Origin: an uncultured Gemmatimonadota bacterium
GTDB taxonomy: Bacteria; Gemmatimonadota; Gemmatimonadetes; Gemmatimonadales; GWC2-71-9
DNA length: 8,154 nucleotides
Reading direction: 5' to 3'
Assembly (NCBI GenBank): GCA_946479825.1
Contig: CAMLHU010000090.1
Coordinates: 1-8,154, forward strand
Position numbers and translations under genes: made by a program. The notes under the pieces are model-generated. The model was not told the DNA's origin. It did no database searches and worked only from the letters and a program-made list of their open reading frames with translations. Shown piece after piece: positions 1 to 5,241 of the stretch. Positions within the stretch are counted from its first letter, which is position 1; the number at the start of each line of letters is the position of its first letter.

Positions 1-527
1 GCCCAGCGGGCCACCGGCGGCTCGGCCACGGACGGCGCCGGCGGCGCCGGCGCGGGGCGCGGCCGCGGCCGGCCGAGGAACAGGATGAGGAGTACGACCG
101 GAGCGGCGCCGGCCAGCCAGAGGAGGAGCGGCTGGCCGCTGGTCTCCCGGGCGGGTATCGCCGCCGCCGGCGGCTGCACGGCGAAGCCCGAGTCGCGCAG
201 GGAATCGGGGAGGATGCTCGCGACCACGACGGTCACCGGCGCGGCGGGGAGCGAGTCCACGGCGCCCCCCGGGGCGAACAGCACCGGCCCGGGGAGCGTG
301 ACGGTGTGGCTCCCCGGCGACCAGGCCACGGCCGGGTAGCGGATCTCGGCCATCGTCCCGGTCCGCACCACCACGGCCGGGCCGAGCGACTCCACGTCGC
401 CGCTGTCGGGGGTCCACGCGGGCGCGCGGACCGTGGCGCCGGCCGGGACGCTCACCACACGGGTGAGCCACACCGTGTCGCCGACCGTCGGCGGGCGGCC
501 CTGCAGCAGGAGGAGGAGCGCGATCAT
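1..527 (-). CDS. Membrane-anchored protein of the MoxR/DUF58 cluster, C-terminus beyond window
   Basis: Partial gene: 175 residues are visible and the frame is open through the left edge. It starts with ATG at 527-525, which overlaps the TGA of the DUF58 gene (ATGA), so it is probably translationally coupled. The N-terminus MIALLLLLQG looks like a short signal peptide. Residues about 11-130 are rich in Val, Pro and Gly with beta-type patterning, consistent with an extracytoplasmic domain. Residues about 133-152 (PLLLWLAGAAPVVLLILFLG) form one transmembrane segment. After it comes a Pro/Ala/Arg tract (GRPRPRPAPAPPAP), which would be cytoplasmic. I do not recognise the family from sequence alone. 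Position after a MoxR ATPase and a DUF58 protein suggests a BatD-like or otherwise cluster-specific membrane partner. That function is inference from context only. Confidence 0.75.
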   Translation of the reverse strand, partial: MIALLLLLQGRPPTVGDTVWLTRVVSVPAGATVRAPAWTPDSGDVESLGPAVVVRTGTMAEIRYPAVAWSPGSHTVTLPGPVLFAPGGAVDSLPAAPVTVVVASILPDSLRDSGFAVQPPAAAIPARETSGQPLLLWLAGAAPVVLLILFLGRPRPRPAPAPPAPSVAEPPVARW

Positions 528-1411
528 CGGCGCGCGATCCGGCGCGCCCGGCGGGCGAACGCGCGGTGGAGCGCCGGCGCGTACTCGCGGTCGGTCGCGA
601 GCGGCACCTGGTCCACCCCGGCGGAGGCGAGGGCCCGCGCCCGCTCCGCCCGGCGCCGGTCGGCCAGCAACGCCACCCGGGCCCGCACCCGCGCGTCCCC
701 CGCGTCCACCAGCGTCCGGTCGCCGGTCTCCTGGTCCTCGAGCTCCACCCATCCGGCGTCGGGGAGGTCGCGCTCGCGCGCGTCGTCCACCGTCACGGCC
801 ACGACCTCGTGGCGGGCGGCGAGCCGGCGGAGGGGCGCCTCCCACCCCGCCGCCGCGAAGTCGGACAGGACCACCACGATGCTGCGATGATGGAGGAGGC
901 GGTTCGCGTAGGAGAGCGCGGCCGCGAGGTTGGTCCGCCGGCCGGCGGGGGCGAAGGCGACCAGGTCGCGGATGACCCGGAGCGCGTGCCGCCGCCCCTT
1001 GGCGGGGGGGATCACCCGCTCCACGTCGTCGCTGAAGAGCAGCGCGCCGACCCGGTCGTTGTGCTTGGCCGCGGCGAGCGCCAGCACGGCGGAGACCTCG
1101 ACCGCAAGCGCGGCCTTGGTGACCGGATGGCCGAAGCGGGTGGAGCCCGACTGGTCCACGATGAGGAGCAGCGTGAGCTCGCGCTCCTCGGTGAATGTCT
1201 TGACGAACGGGGCGCCGAGCCGCGCGGAGACGTTCCAGTCGATGGTGCGGAAGTCGTCGCCTTCCTCGTAAGCGCGCACCTCGGCGAACTCCATCCCCTG
1301 CCCGCGGAAGACGGAGCGGTACTCGCCCGCGAAGAGCGCGGTCACGAGCCCGCGGCTCCGGAGTTCGAGTCGCTTGACCTGCTTGAGGACGGCGGGAGAG
1401 ATGGGGGGCAT
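524..1411 (-). CDS. DUF58 domain protein with vWA-like fold and MIDAS motif
   Basis: 295 residues. The DUF58 signature is clear: GEYRSVFRGQGMEF (about 29-42), then RAYEEGDDFRTIDWNVSARL (about 46-65), then FVKTFTEERE. A von Willebrand A-like domain follows, with an intact metal-site motif DQSGS (D86, S88, S90), the Thr of RRTNLAAAL (T160) and the Asp of VLSD (D184). No transmembrane segment is evident, so it is probably a cytoplasmic or peripheral adaptor. In the family, DUF58 proteins are encoded next to MoxR ATPases and vWA membrane proteins (Bat/aerotolerance-type or MoxR-dependent maturation systems). The exact substrate is unknown. I chose ATG 1411 because the DUF58 homology begins about 10-30 residues later. 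The same frame stays open to 2590, but that upstream part is an off-frame read of the moxR-like gene. No strong Shine-Dalgarno site is visible. It lies 44 bases after the ATPase gene. Confidence 0.93.
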   Translation of the reverse strand: MPPISPAVLKQVKRLELRSRGLVTALFAGEYRSVFRGQGMEFAEVRAYEEGDDFRTIDWNVSARLGAPFVKTFTEERELTLLLIVDQSGSTRFGHPVTKAALAVEVSAVLALAAAKHNDRVGALLFSDDVERVIPPAKGRRHALRVIRDLVAFAPAGRRTNLAAALSYANRLLHHRSIVVVLSDFAAAGWEAPLRRLAARHEVVAVTVDDARERDLPDAGWVELEDQETGDRTLVDAGDARVRARVALLADRRRAERARALASAGVDQVPLATDREYAPALHRAFARRARRIARR

Positions 1412-1455
1412 ACGGGGTCCACCACGGTGAGCGGTGAGCGGTCGGCTCGCCGCCG
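1412..1455. repeat. Intergenic heptamer array (GCGGTGA type) with hairpin
   Basis: In the short gap between the MoxR-type gene and the DUF58 gene, the plus strand reads ACGGTGA (1424-1430), GCGGTGA (1431-1437) and GCGGTCG (1438-1444). These are three degenerate copies of a 7-base unit also found beside rpsT. CGGTGAGC (1432-1439) and GCTCGCCG (1445-1452) can pair around a 5-base loop. The stem has one T/G wobble on the plus strand, which becomes an A/C mismatch in the minus-strand mRNA. It may stabilise or attenuate the operon transcript; that is inference. Confidence 0.55.
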
Positions 1456-2439
1456 TCAGGGCACCGCCACCGCCTCCAGCACCCGCGACACCACGCGGTC
1501 GGAATCCACCTCCTCGGCCTCGGCCTCGAAGGTGAGCACCAGCCGGTGGCGGAGGACGTCGGGGGCCATCGCCTTGACGTCCTCGGGGACCACGTAGTTG
1601 CGACCCCGGAGGAAGGCGTGGGCCCGGGCCGTCTGCGCCAGCGCCAGCGACGCGCGGGGCGAGGCGCCGAAGGCCACCAGCGGCTTCAGGTCGTGGAGCC
1701 CGACGAGCCCGGGGTCGCGCGTGGCCCGGACCAGGTCCACCATGTAGTCCACCAGCTTCTGGTCCACGTACACCGAGCGGACCGCGTCGCGCGCCGCCAG
1801 GATGCCGGCCGGGTCGAGCACCTTGCTGACCGGGATCGCCTGTCCGCCGCTCATCCGGAGCAGCACCTCGCGCTCCTGCTCGCGGGTGGGATAGCCGACC
1901 CGCACCTTGAGCAGGAACCGGTCCAGCTGCGCCTCGGGGAGCGGGTAGGTGCCCTCGCTCTCGATCGGGTTCTGGGTGGCGAGGACCAGGAACGGCTCCG
2001 GAAGGTGGTAGGCCGTCCCGCCGATCGTCACCTGATGCTCCTGCATCGCCTCGAGCAGCGCCGCCTGGACCTTGGCCGGGGCGCGGTTGATCTCGTCGGC
2101 CAGGATCACGTGGGCGAAGAGCGGGCCCTTCTTGACCGTGAATTCGGAGGTCTTCTGGTCGAAGACCATCGTGCCGATCACGTCCGCCGGCAGGAGGTCG
2201 GGCGTGAACTGGATCCGCGAGAAGCTCGCGCTCACGATCTCGGACAGCGTCCGCACCGCGAGGGTCTTGGCGAGCCCCGGCACCCCCTCGAGCAGCACGT
2301 GCCCGCCGGTGAGCAGCCCCACCAGCAGGCGCTCGATCATCGCCTCCTGGCCGACGATGCGACGCGCCACCTCCTGCACCGCGGCCTGGACAGGCGCGGC
2401 CTCGGCGGCGAACTGGGCGGAGGAACGGGGGGAGGTCAT
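1456..2439 (-). CDS. MoxR-family AAA+ ATPase
   Basis: 327 residues, the usual MoxR length. Visible motifs: Walker A EGVPGLAKT (51-59, K58), Walker B VILADEINRA (D115, E116), sensor 1 ATQNP (N157), arginine-finger region LDRFLLK (R174) and sensor 2 GASPRAS (R262). The IVGQ that typically opens the AAA_3 core is at 28-31. MoxR ATPases act as chaperone-like remodelling machines paired with vWA proteins. Here the next two genes downstream are a DUF58 protein with a MIDAS site and a membrane protein, matching that pairing. The start is ATG 2439. No Shine-Dalgarno site precedes it (CCCTCCC sits directly upstream), and the heptamer array begins about 5 bases upstream. A GTG at residue 21 is a possible alternative start. 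Translation may depend on read-through from the rluB transcript or on the fold of the array. Confidence 0.95.
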   Translation of the reverse strand: MTSPRSSAQFAAEAAPVQAAVQEVARRIVGQEAMIERLLVGLLTGGHVLLEGVPGLAKTLAVRTLSEIVSASFSRIQFTPDLLPADVIGTMVFDQKTSEFTVKKGPLFAHVILADEINRAPAKVQAALLEAMQEHQVTIGGTAYHLPEPFLVLATQNPIESEGTYPLPEAQLDRFLLKVRVGYPTREQEREVLLRMSGGQAIPVSKVLDPAGILAARDAVRSVYVDQKLVDYMVDLVRATRDPGLVGLHDLKPLVAFGASPRASLALAQTARAHAFLRGRNYVVPEDVKAMAPDVLRHRLVLTFEAEAEEVDSDRVVSRVLEAVAVP

Positions 2440-2443
2440 GGGA

Positions 2444-2478
2444 GGGTCGTTGGTCGTTGGTCGATGGTCGTTGGAGGT
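2444..2478 (+). repeat. TGGTCGT heptamer array, left arm of inverted element
   Basis: Five contiguous degenerate heptamers on the plus strand: GGGTCGT, TGGTCGT, TGGTCGA, TGGTCGT, TGGAGGT. The array ends 4 bases from the ATG of the MoxR-type gene. The right arm at 2530-2571 carries the reverse-complement unit. Arms aligned unit by unit match at 29 of 35 positions by my count. Confidence 0.85.
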
Positions 2479-2529
2479 CGGGCGGGGCGGTTCGCTGATC
2501 GCAGGTTGCCGGGCGGCCGCCGTGGGTCA
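2479..2529. other. Core of the inverted heptamer element
   Basis: About 51 bases between the two arms with no coding potential I can support. It contains a perfect 10-base palindrome GGCGGCCGCC at 2512-2521. I found no convincing -35/-10 pair for the MoxR-type gene on the minus strand here, which argues for co-transcription with rluB or a promoter I cannot recognise. Confidence 0.5.
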
Positions 2530-2571
2530 GCCCCCAACGCCCAACGACCAGCGGCCAATGACCAACGACCG
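2530..2571 (-). repeat. TGGTCGT heptamer array, right arm of inverted element
   Basis: Read on the minus strand, the units are CGGTCGT, TGGTCAT, TGGCCGC, TGGTCGT, TGGGCGT, TGGGGGC. The array starts 2 bases after the rluB stop codon (2576-2574). Together with 2444-2478 it would give the minus-strand transcript an imperfect hairpin of about 35-40 pairs placed directly before the MoxR-type start codon. It could serve as a partial terminator or an mRNA 3' stabiliser. Confidence 0.85.
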
Positions 2572-2573
2572 AC

Positions 2574-3305
2574 TCATTCGTGCTCCTCATCCAGCTTGAT
2601 CGCCGCGTAGAGCGCCTTGGTCTCCTGCGGGGTGAGGGGGCGGGAGCGGCCGACGGGGAGGTCGCCCAGGCGCACGGGGCCGTAGCCCAGGCGCGCCAGG
2701 CGGTCCACCTTGCAGCCCATCGCCTCGCACCACTTCCGCACGATCCGGTTGCGGCCTTCGCGGAGCGTGACGTCCACGATGCTCCGCCCCTCGTGCCCGG
2801 GACGGACGCGCACCTGCTCGGTGACCACGGCCCGCCCGTCCACCATCCAGCGGCGCTGCACCAGCTGCTCGAGCTCCGCCGTGGCCCGGCCGTGGACCAG
2901 CGCCGTGTACCGCCGCGGCAGCGCGTACTTCGGGTGCGTGAGCCGGTGCACCGCCTCGCCGTCGGTGGTGAGGAGCAGCAGCCCGGTGGTCATCACGTCG
3001 AGACGCCCTACGTAGGTGAGCCCCGCAGGATTCGGGATCAGGTCGAGCACGGTCCGGCGCCCTTCGTCGTCCCTGGCCGTGGTCACCACGCCGAGCGGCT
3101 TGTGGAACGCGAGCCACCGGCGGGCCACCGGGCGCACCGCCTTGCCCTGCACGGTGATCTTCTGGCGGGCGGGGTCCACCTTCTGCCCGAGCACGGCGGG
3201 CTTCCCGTCCACCCGCACCTTGCCCGCGGTGATGAGCGCCTCGGCGGCCCGCCGCGAGGCGACCCCGGCCTGGGCCAGGGCCCGTTGCAGCCGCATCTCG
3301 CTCAT
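2574..3305 (-). CDS. rluB: RsuA/RluB-family rRNA pseudouridine synthase
   Basis: 243 residues. An N-terminal S4 RNA-binding domain occupies about residues 4-50 (MRLQRALAQAGVASRRAAEALI). The catalytic domain has FHKPLGVVTTARDD (67-80), the catalytic Asp motif YVGRLDVMTTGLLLLTTDG (D103), RRYTALV (131-137) and EGRNRIVRKW (183-192). These enzymes isomerise a uridine in rRNA. The large-subunit assignment (RluB, around position 2605 of 23S) rests on the scpA-scpB-rluB order common in bacteria, since RsuA, RluB, RluE and RluF share these motifs. ATG 3305 overlaps the scpB stop (ATGA), suggesting coupling. The family N-terminus aligns better with Met4, so translation could begin there. The C-terminus is acidic (LDEEHE), and its stop codon lies against a heptamer array. 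Confidence 0.93.
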   Translation of the reverse strand: MSEMRLQRALAQAGVASRRAAEALITAGKVRVDGKPAVLGQKVDPARQKITVQGKAVRPVARRWLAFHKPLGVVTTARDDEGRRTVLDLIPNPAGLTYVGRLDVMTTGLLLLTTDGEAVHRLTHPKYALPRRYTALVHGRATAELEQLVQRRWMVDGRAVVTEQVRVRPGHEGRSIVDVTLREGRNRIVRKWCEAMGCKVDRLARLGYGPVRLGDLPVGRSRPLTPQETKALYAAIKLDEEHE

Positions 3306-3883
3306 TGTTCGGCCGGGACCGAGGCCTGGGCGTCGGCGGGCTGCTCCGGCGGCTTCGGCGGCTCAAGCGCCACGCTCAGTTCCTCCGCGCGGGGCAGCTC
3401 GGCCAGGTCCTTGAGGCCGAGGAGCTCGAGGAAGTACGGCGTGGTGCCGTAGAGGAGCGGCCGGCCGAGCGCCTCGCTCCGTCCCACCACCTCGATGAGC
3501 CCCCGTTCCTGGAGGGCGCGCAGCACGCCGCCGGCGTTGACGCCGCGGATCTCCTCGATCTCCGCCCGCCCCACCGGCTGGCGGTAGGCGATGACCGCGA
3601 GCGTCTCGAGCGCGGCGCCGGTGAGCTTGGGGGTCCGGACCGCGAACTGGGCCGCCTCGATGGCCTGGGCAAAGTGGGGCCGGGTCAGGATCTGGAACCC
3701 GCCGGCGAGCTCCACCACCTCGACCGCGTGCTGGTCGAAGTCGTAGTGCTCACGCAGCTGGTCGAGCGCGGCGCGGACGTCGGCGAGCGACGCCTCCGCG
3801 TCGAGGGTCTGCAGCTCCTCGACCGTGAGGGGGCGGGCGGCGCTGAAGAGCGCGGCTTCAATCAGCTGGGCGAGCGGCGTCAC
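3302..3883 (-). CDS. scpB: Segregation and condensation protein B
   Basis: 193 residues, typical of ScpB. Two winged-helix units are visible. The N-terminal one is PLAQLIEAALFSAARPLTVEEL (3-24), followed by VELAGGFQILTRPHFAQAIE (57-76). The second includes LTGAALETLAVIAYRQPVGRAEIEEIRGV (87-115), the most conserved ScpB stretch, and LIEVVGRSEALGRPLLYGTTPYFLELLGL (129-157). The tail (from about 175) is Pro/Ala-rich and probably disordered. ScpB dimers bind the kleisin ScpA and regulate the SMC ring during chromosome compaction and segregation. The start is GTG (3883-3881), inside the end of scpA with a 26-base overlap; it gives the expected N-terminus. The gene overlaps rluB by 4 bases. Confidence 0.96.
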   Translation of the reverse strand: MTPLAQLIEAALFSAARPLTVEELQTLDAEASLADVRAALDQLREHYDFDQHAVEVVELAGGFQILTRPHFAQAIEAAQFAVRTPKLTGAALETLAVIAYRQPVGRAEIEEIRGVNAGGVLRALQERGLIEVVGRSEALGRPLLYGTTPYFLELLGLKDLAELPRAEELSVALEPPKPPEQPADAQASVPAEQ

Positions 3884-4613
3884 GGCGGATCACCATCGGC
3901 GCGAACGGCGCCGGCTGGAAGACGTGGAGGCGCCCGTGCTTGGCGAGCTCCAGCAGGGCGAGGAAGGTCGAGAGCACGTCCACGATCGTCGGGCGGGGTC
4001 CGAGGGCCTCACGCCACCCGAACTCGTCGCGGGTCTCGAGCAGGTCGAGCACCCGGCGGGTCGCCCCTTCGACGTCGAGCGGGCGCGGCACCACCCGGTG
4101 CAGCACCGGGTCGGGGATCCCTTCGATGACCCGGGCCACCGCCTCGAGGAGCGCGACGACGTCGAGGGTGAGCGGCGGTTCCGGGAGCGCCGGCGGCGGC
4201 GGCAGGTACGCCCGGGCGTACTGCTGCGAGCGGCGCTCGTGCGCCCGTTCGAACCAGCGCACGATCTCCTTGATCTGCTGGTACTCGAGGAGCCGCCGGA
4301 CCAGCTCGTGGCGCGGATCCTCCCAGTCGTCGTCGCCGGTGCGCGGCAGCAGCATCTGCGCCTTGAGGCGCAGGAGGCGGCCCGCCATCTCGAGGTAGTC
4401 GGCGGCCTGGTTGAGGCCGAGCGCGTGGATCACCTGGAGGAACTGCTCGGCGATCCGCGCGATCGGGATCTCGCCGATCTCGATCTGCTCTTCCTTGAGC
4501 AGGTGGAGCAGGAGATCGAGCGGGCCCGAGAAGGCCTCGAGCTGGACGACGAACCCGGGATCCGCGCCGAGCGCGGTGGTCGGGGCCGTCGGGACGGGGG
4601 CCGGGCCGGTCAT
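3858..4613 (-). CDS. scpA: Segregation and condensation protein A (kleisin)
   Basis: 251 residues. After a non-conserved Pro/Ala-rich leader (1-20), the ScpA signature appears: FVVQLEAFSGPLDLLLHLLKEEQIEIGEIPIARIAEQFL (21-59), then ADYLEMAGRLLRLKAQMLLP (71-90). These form the helix bundle that contacts the SMC neck. The middle (about 91-200) is the variable linker. IVDVLSTFLALLELAKHGRLHV (210-231) belongs to the C-terminal winged helix that binds the SMC head. ScpA bridges the SMC heads and recruits ScpB. It appears to be the first gene of its operon, facing away from rpsT. No Shine-Dalgarno site precedes ATG 4613, and no better in-frame start lies between it and the conserved region. Confidence 0.96.
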   Translation of the reverse strand: MTGPAPVPTAPTTALGADPGFVVQLEAFSGPLDLLLHLLKEEQIEIGEIPIARIAEQFLQVIHALGLNQAADYLEMAGRLLRLKAQMLLPRTGDDDWEDPRHELVRRLLEYQQIKEIVRWFERAHERRSQQYARAYLPPPPALPEPPLTLDVVALLEAVARVIEGIPDPVLHRVVPRPLDVEGATRRVLDLLETRDEFGWREALGPRPTIVDVLSTFLALLELAKHGRLHVFQPAPFAPMVIRRDAARPAD

Positions 4614-4696
4614 CGGACCAAGATGTTCCGGCGCGGGGACCGCGCCAAGAGGCGATCGTTCAGTGCGAATTCCTTGCGGAAGGGTTGCCGGGCGGA

Positions 4697-4725
4697 AGAA
4701 TAACGCCCGGAACGCCGGGCACCAA
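4697..4725 (-). promoter_or_regulatory. Candidate promoter for scpA-scpB-rluB
   Basis: On the minus strand, TTGGTG (4725-4720) and TATTCT (4702-4697) are separated by 17 bases. TATTCT fits the TANNNT -10 pattern; the -35 box is weak. It would give a leader of about 75 bases. A 6-base inverted repeat, GCCCGG/CCGGGC (4705-4710 and 4715-4720), fills the spacer and could be an operator or chance in GC-rich DNA. Judged by eye only. Confidence 0.4.
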
Positions 4726-4733
4726 GCCGTCGC

Positions 4734-4762
4734 TTGACCGAAGCCGCTGCCGCGCCTAGCTT
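4734..4762 (+). promoter_or_regulatory. Candidate sigma-70-type promoter for rpsT
   Basis: TTGACC (4734-4739) and TAGCTT (4757-4762) are separated by exactly 17 bases. The -35 box matches TTGACA at five of six positions and the -10 fits TANNNT. Transcription would start near 4769, giving a leader of about 60 bases. The -35 boxes of this and the divergent scpA candidate are 8 bases apart, so the two polymerases might compete. Confidence 0.6.
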
Positions 4763-4780
4763 TACGGCCGATTTCGACCG

Positions 4781-4799
4781 GGCTCCCCGCCGGGGGGCC
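4781..4799 (+). promoter_or_regulatory. Hairpin in the rpsT leader
   Basis: GGCTCCCC (4781-4788) pairs with GGGGGGCC (4792-4799) through eight pairs, one a U-G wobble, around a 3-base loop. It sits in the predicted rpsT 5' leader, about 20 bases before the ribosome binding site. S20 represses its own translation in E. coli, so a control role is conceivable, but this structure shows no feature that proves it. Confidence 0.4.
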
Positions 4800-4818
4800 G
4801 ACCCAGCACCAGGCTTAC

Positions 4819-4823
4819 GAGGG
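4819..4823 (+). promoter_or_regulatory. Ribosome binding site for the GTG start of rpsT
   Basis: GAGGG lies 4 bases before GTG 4828 and is the only Shine-Dalgarno-like sequence near the conserved S20 N-terminus, so it supports the GTG start. The spacing is short. Confidence 0.6.
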
Positions 4824-4827
4824 ATCA

Positions 4828-5082
4828 GTGCCGCGAATCCAGTCCGCCAAGAAGGCCCTTCGGAAGGCGAAGAAGGCCACCCTGCGCAACCGCGCCCAGC
4901 GTTCCGCCCTGCGCACCGCCGTCAAGAGCGTCCGTGCCGCCGGGTCCGCCGCCGAGGCCGAGGCCGCGCTCCGTCAGGCCTCGCGGTTGCTCGATCGCGC
5001 CGGCCGCAAGAACCTCGTGCACCGCAACACCGCCTCCCGGCTCAAGAGCCGGCTGGCCAAGGCGGTCGCGAAGAAGAAGTAA
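4828..5082 (+). CDS. rpsT: 30S ribosomal protein S20
   Basis: 84 residues, the normal S20 length. The N-terminus is PRIQSAKKALRKAKKATLRNRAQRSALRT after the initiator Met, matching the family's IKSAKK...RN..RS..RT pattern. HRNTASRLKSRLAKAV near the C-terminus matches the conserved K..IH.N.A.R.KSRL motif. Lys and Arg are abundant throughout. S20 binds 16S rRNA early in small-subunit assembly. The start codon is GTG rather than ATG, which can limit translation; S20 genes in other bacteria also use a weak start (TTG in E. coli). It is the only plus-strand gene here and is monocistronic, with its own candidate promoter upstream and a strong hairpin 20 bases after the TAA. It diverges from scpA and converges on the zinc-ribbon gene. 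Confidence 0.97.
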   Translation: MPRIQSAKKALRKAKKATLRNRAQRSALRTAVKSVRAAGSAAEAEAALRQASRLLDRAGRKNLVHRNTASRLKSRLAKAVAKKK

Positions 5083-5103
5083 GCGGTGAGCGGTGAGTCG
5101 TGA
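5083..5103 (+). repeat. GCGGTGA heptamer array, left arm
   Basis: Three contiguous heptamers (GCGGTGA, GCGGTGA, GTCGTGA) begin at the base after the rpsT TAA. The reverse-complement units occur at 5206-5240, so the gap between the two convergent genes is framed by inverted heptamer arms. Confidence 0.8.
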
Positions 5104-5137
5104 GCGGGCCCCGACCGGGATCGTGTCGGGGCCCGCT
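5103..5137 (+). terminator. Strong hairpin terminator after rpsT
   Basis: A perfect 13-pair stem, AGCGGGCCCCGAC (5103-5115) with GTCGGGGCCCGCT (5125-5137), encloses a 9-base loop. No T-run follows on either strand, so it departs from the textbook intrinsic terminator. Such T-poor stems are common in GC-rich genomes and may act with Rho or protect the 3' end. It could work in both directions. Confidence 0.7.
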
Positions 5138-5170
5138 GTCCGTTCAGGGACCCGCCACCATCCAGCAGAA

Positions 5171-5204
5171 CGGGCTCCCCGGCGACCGATCACGAGGGAG
5201 CCCG
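5171..5204 (-). terminator. Second hairpin, likely terminator of the minus-strand zinc-ribbon gene
   Basis: CGGGCTCCC (5171-5179) and GGGAGCCCG (5196-5204) form a perfect 9-pair stem with a 16-base loop. On the minus strand the stem is followed by GTTCTG, only a weak T tract. Its position beyond the end of the minus-strand gene suggests it ends that transcript. It may serve both converging genes. Confidence 0.5.
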
Positions 5205-5205
5205 C

Positions 5206-5240
5206 TGACCACTGTCCACTGACCGCTGACCGCTCACCAC
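5206..5240 (-). repeat. GCGGTCA/GTGGTCA heptamer array, right arm
   Basis: Read on the minus strand: GTGGTGA, GCGGTCA, GCGGTCA, GTGGACA, GTGGTCA. These are five contiguous degenerate heptamers starting 1 base after the TAG (5244-5242) of the zinc-ribbon gene. They are inverted relative to 5083-5103. The unit drifts from GCGGTGA-like to GTGGTCA-like along the array. Confidence 0.8.
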
Positions 5241-5241
5241 C

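Noticed and set aside
2444..2571. CRISPR array
   Set aside because: The units are 7 bases long, contiguous and without spacers, and no cas genes are nearby.
2440..2573. Insertion sequence or miniature transposable element with terminal inverted repeats
   Set aside because: The arms are tandem heptamers rather than unique ends, and no target-site duplication or transposase is visible. A REP-like origin is still open.
524..2590. A 688-residue minus-strand open frame that would fuse DUF58 to a long N-terminal extension
   Set aside because: The part upstream of 1411 is an out-of-frame read of the MoxR-type gene and the heptamer array, low-complexity Arg/Gly/Pro/Ala. The DUF58 homology starts just after ATG 1411.
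4614..4827. Small RNA or tRNA gene in the divergent gap
   Set aside because: No cloverleaf or other known RNA signature is recognisable. Promoters and a leader hairpin explain what is seen.
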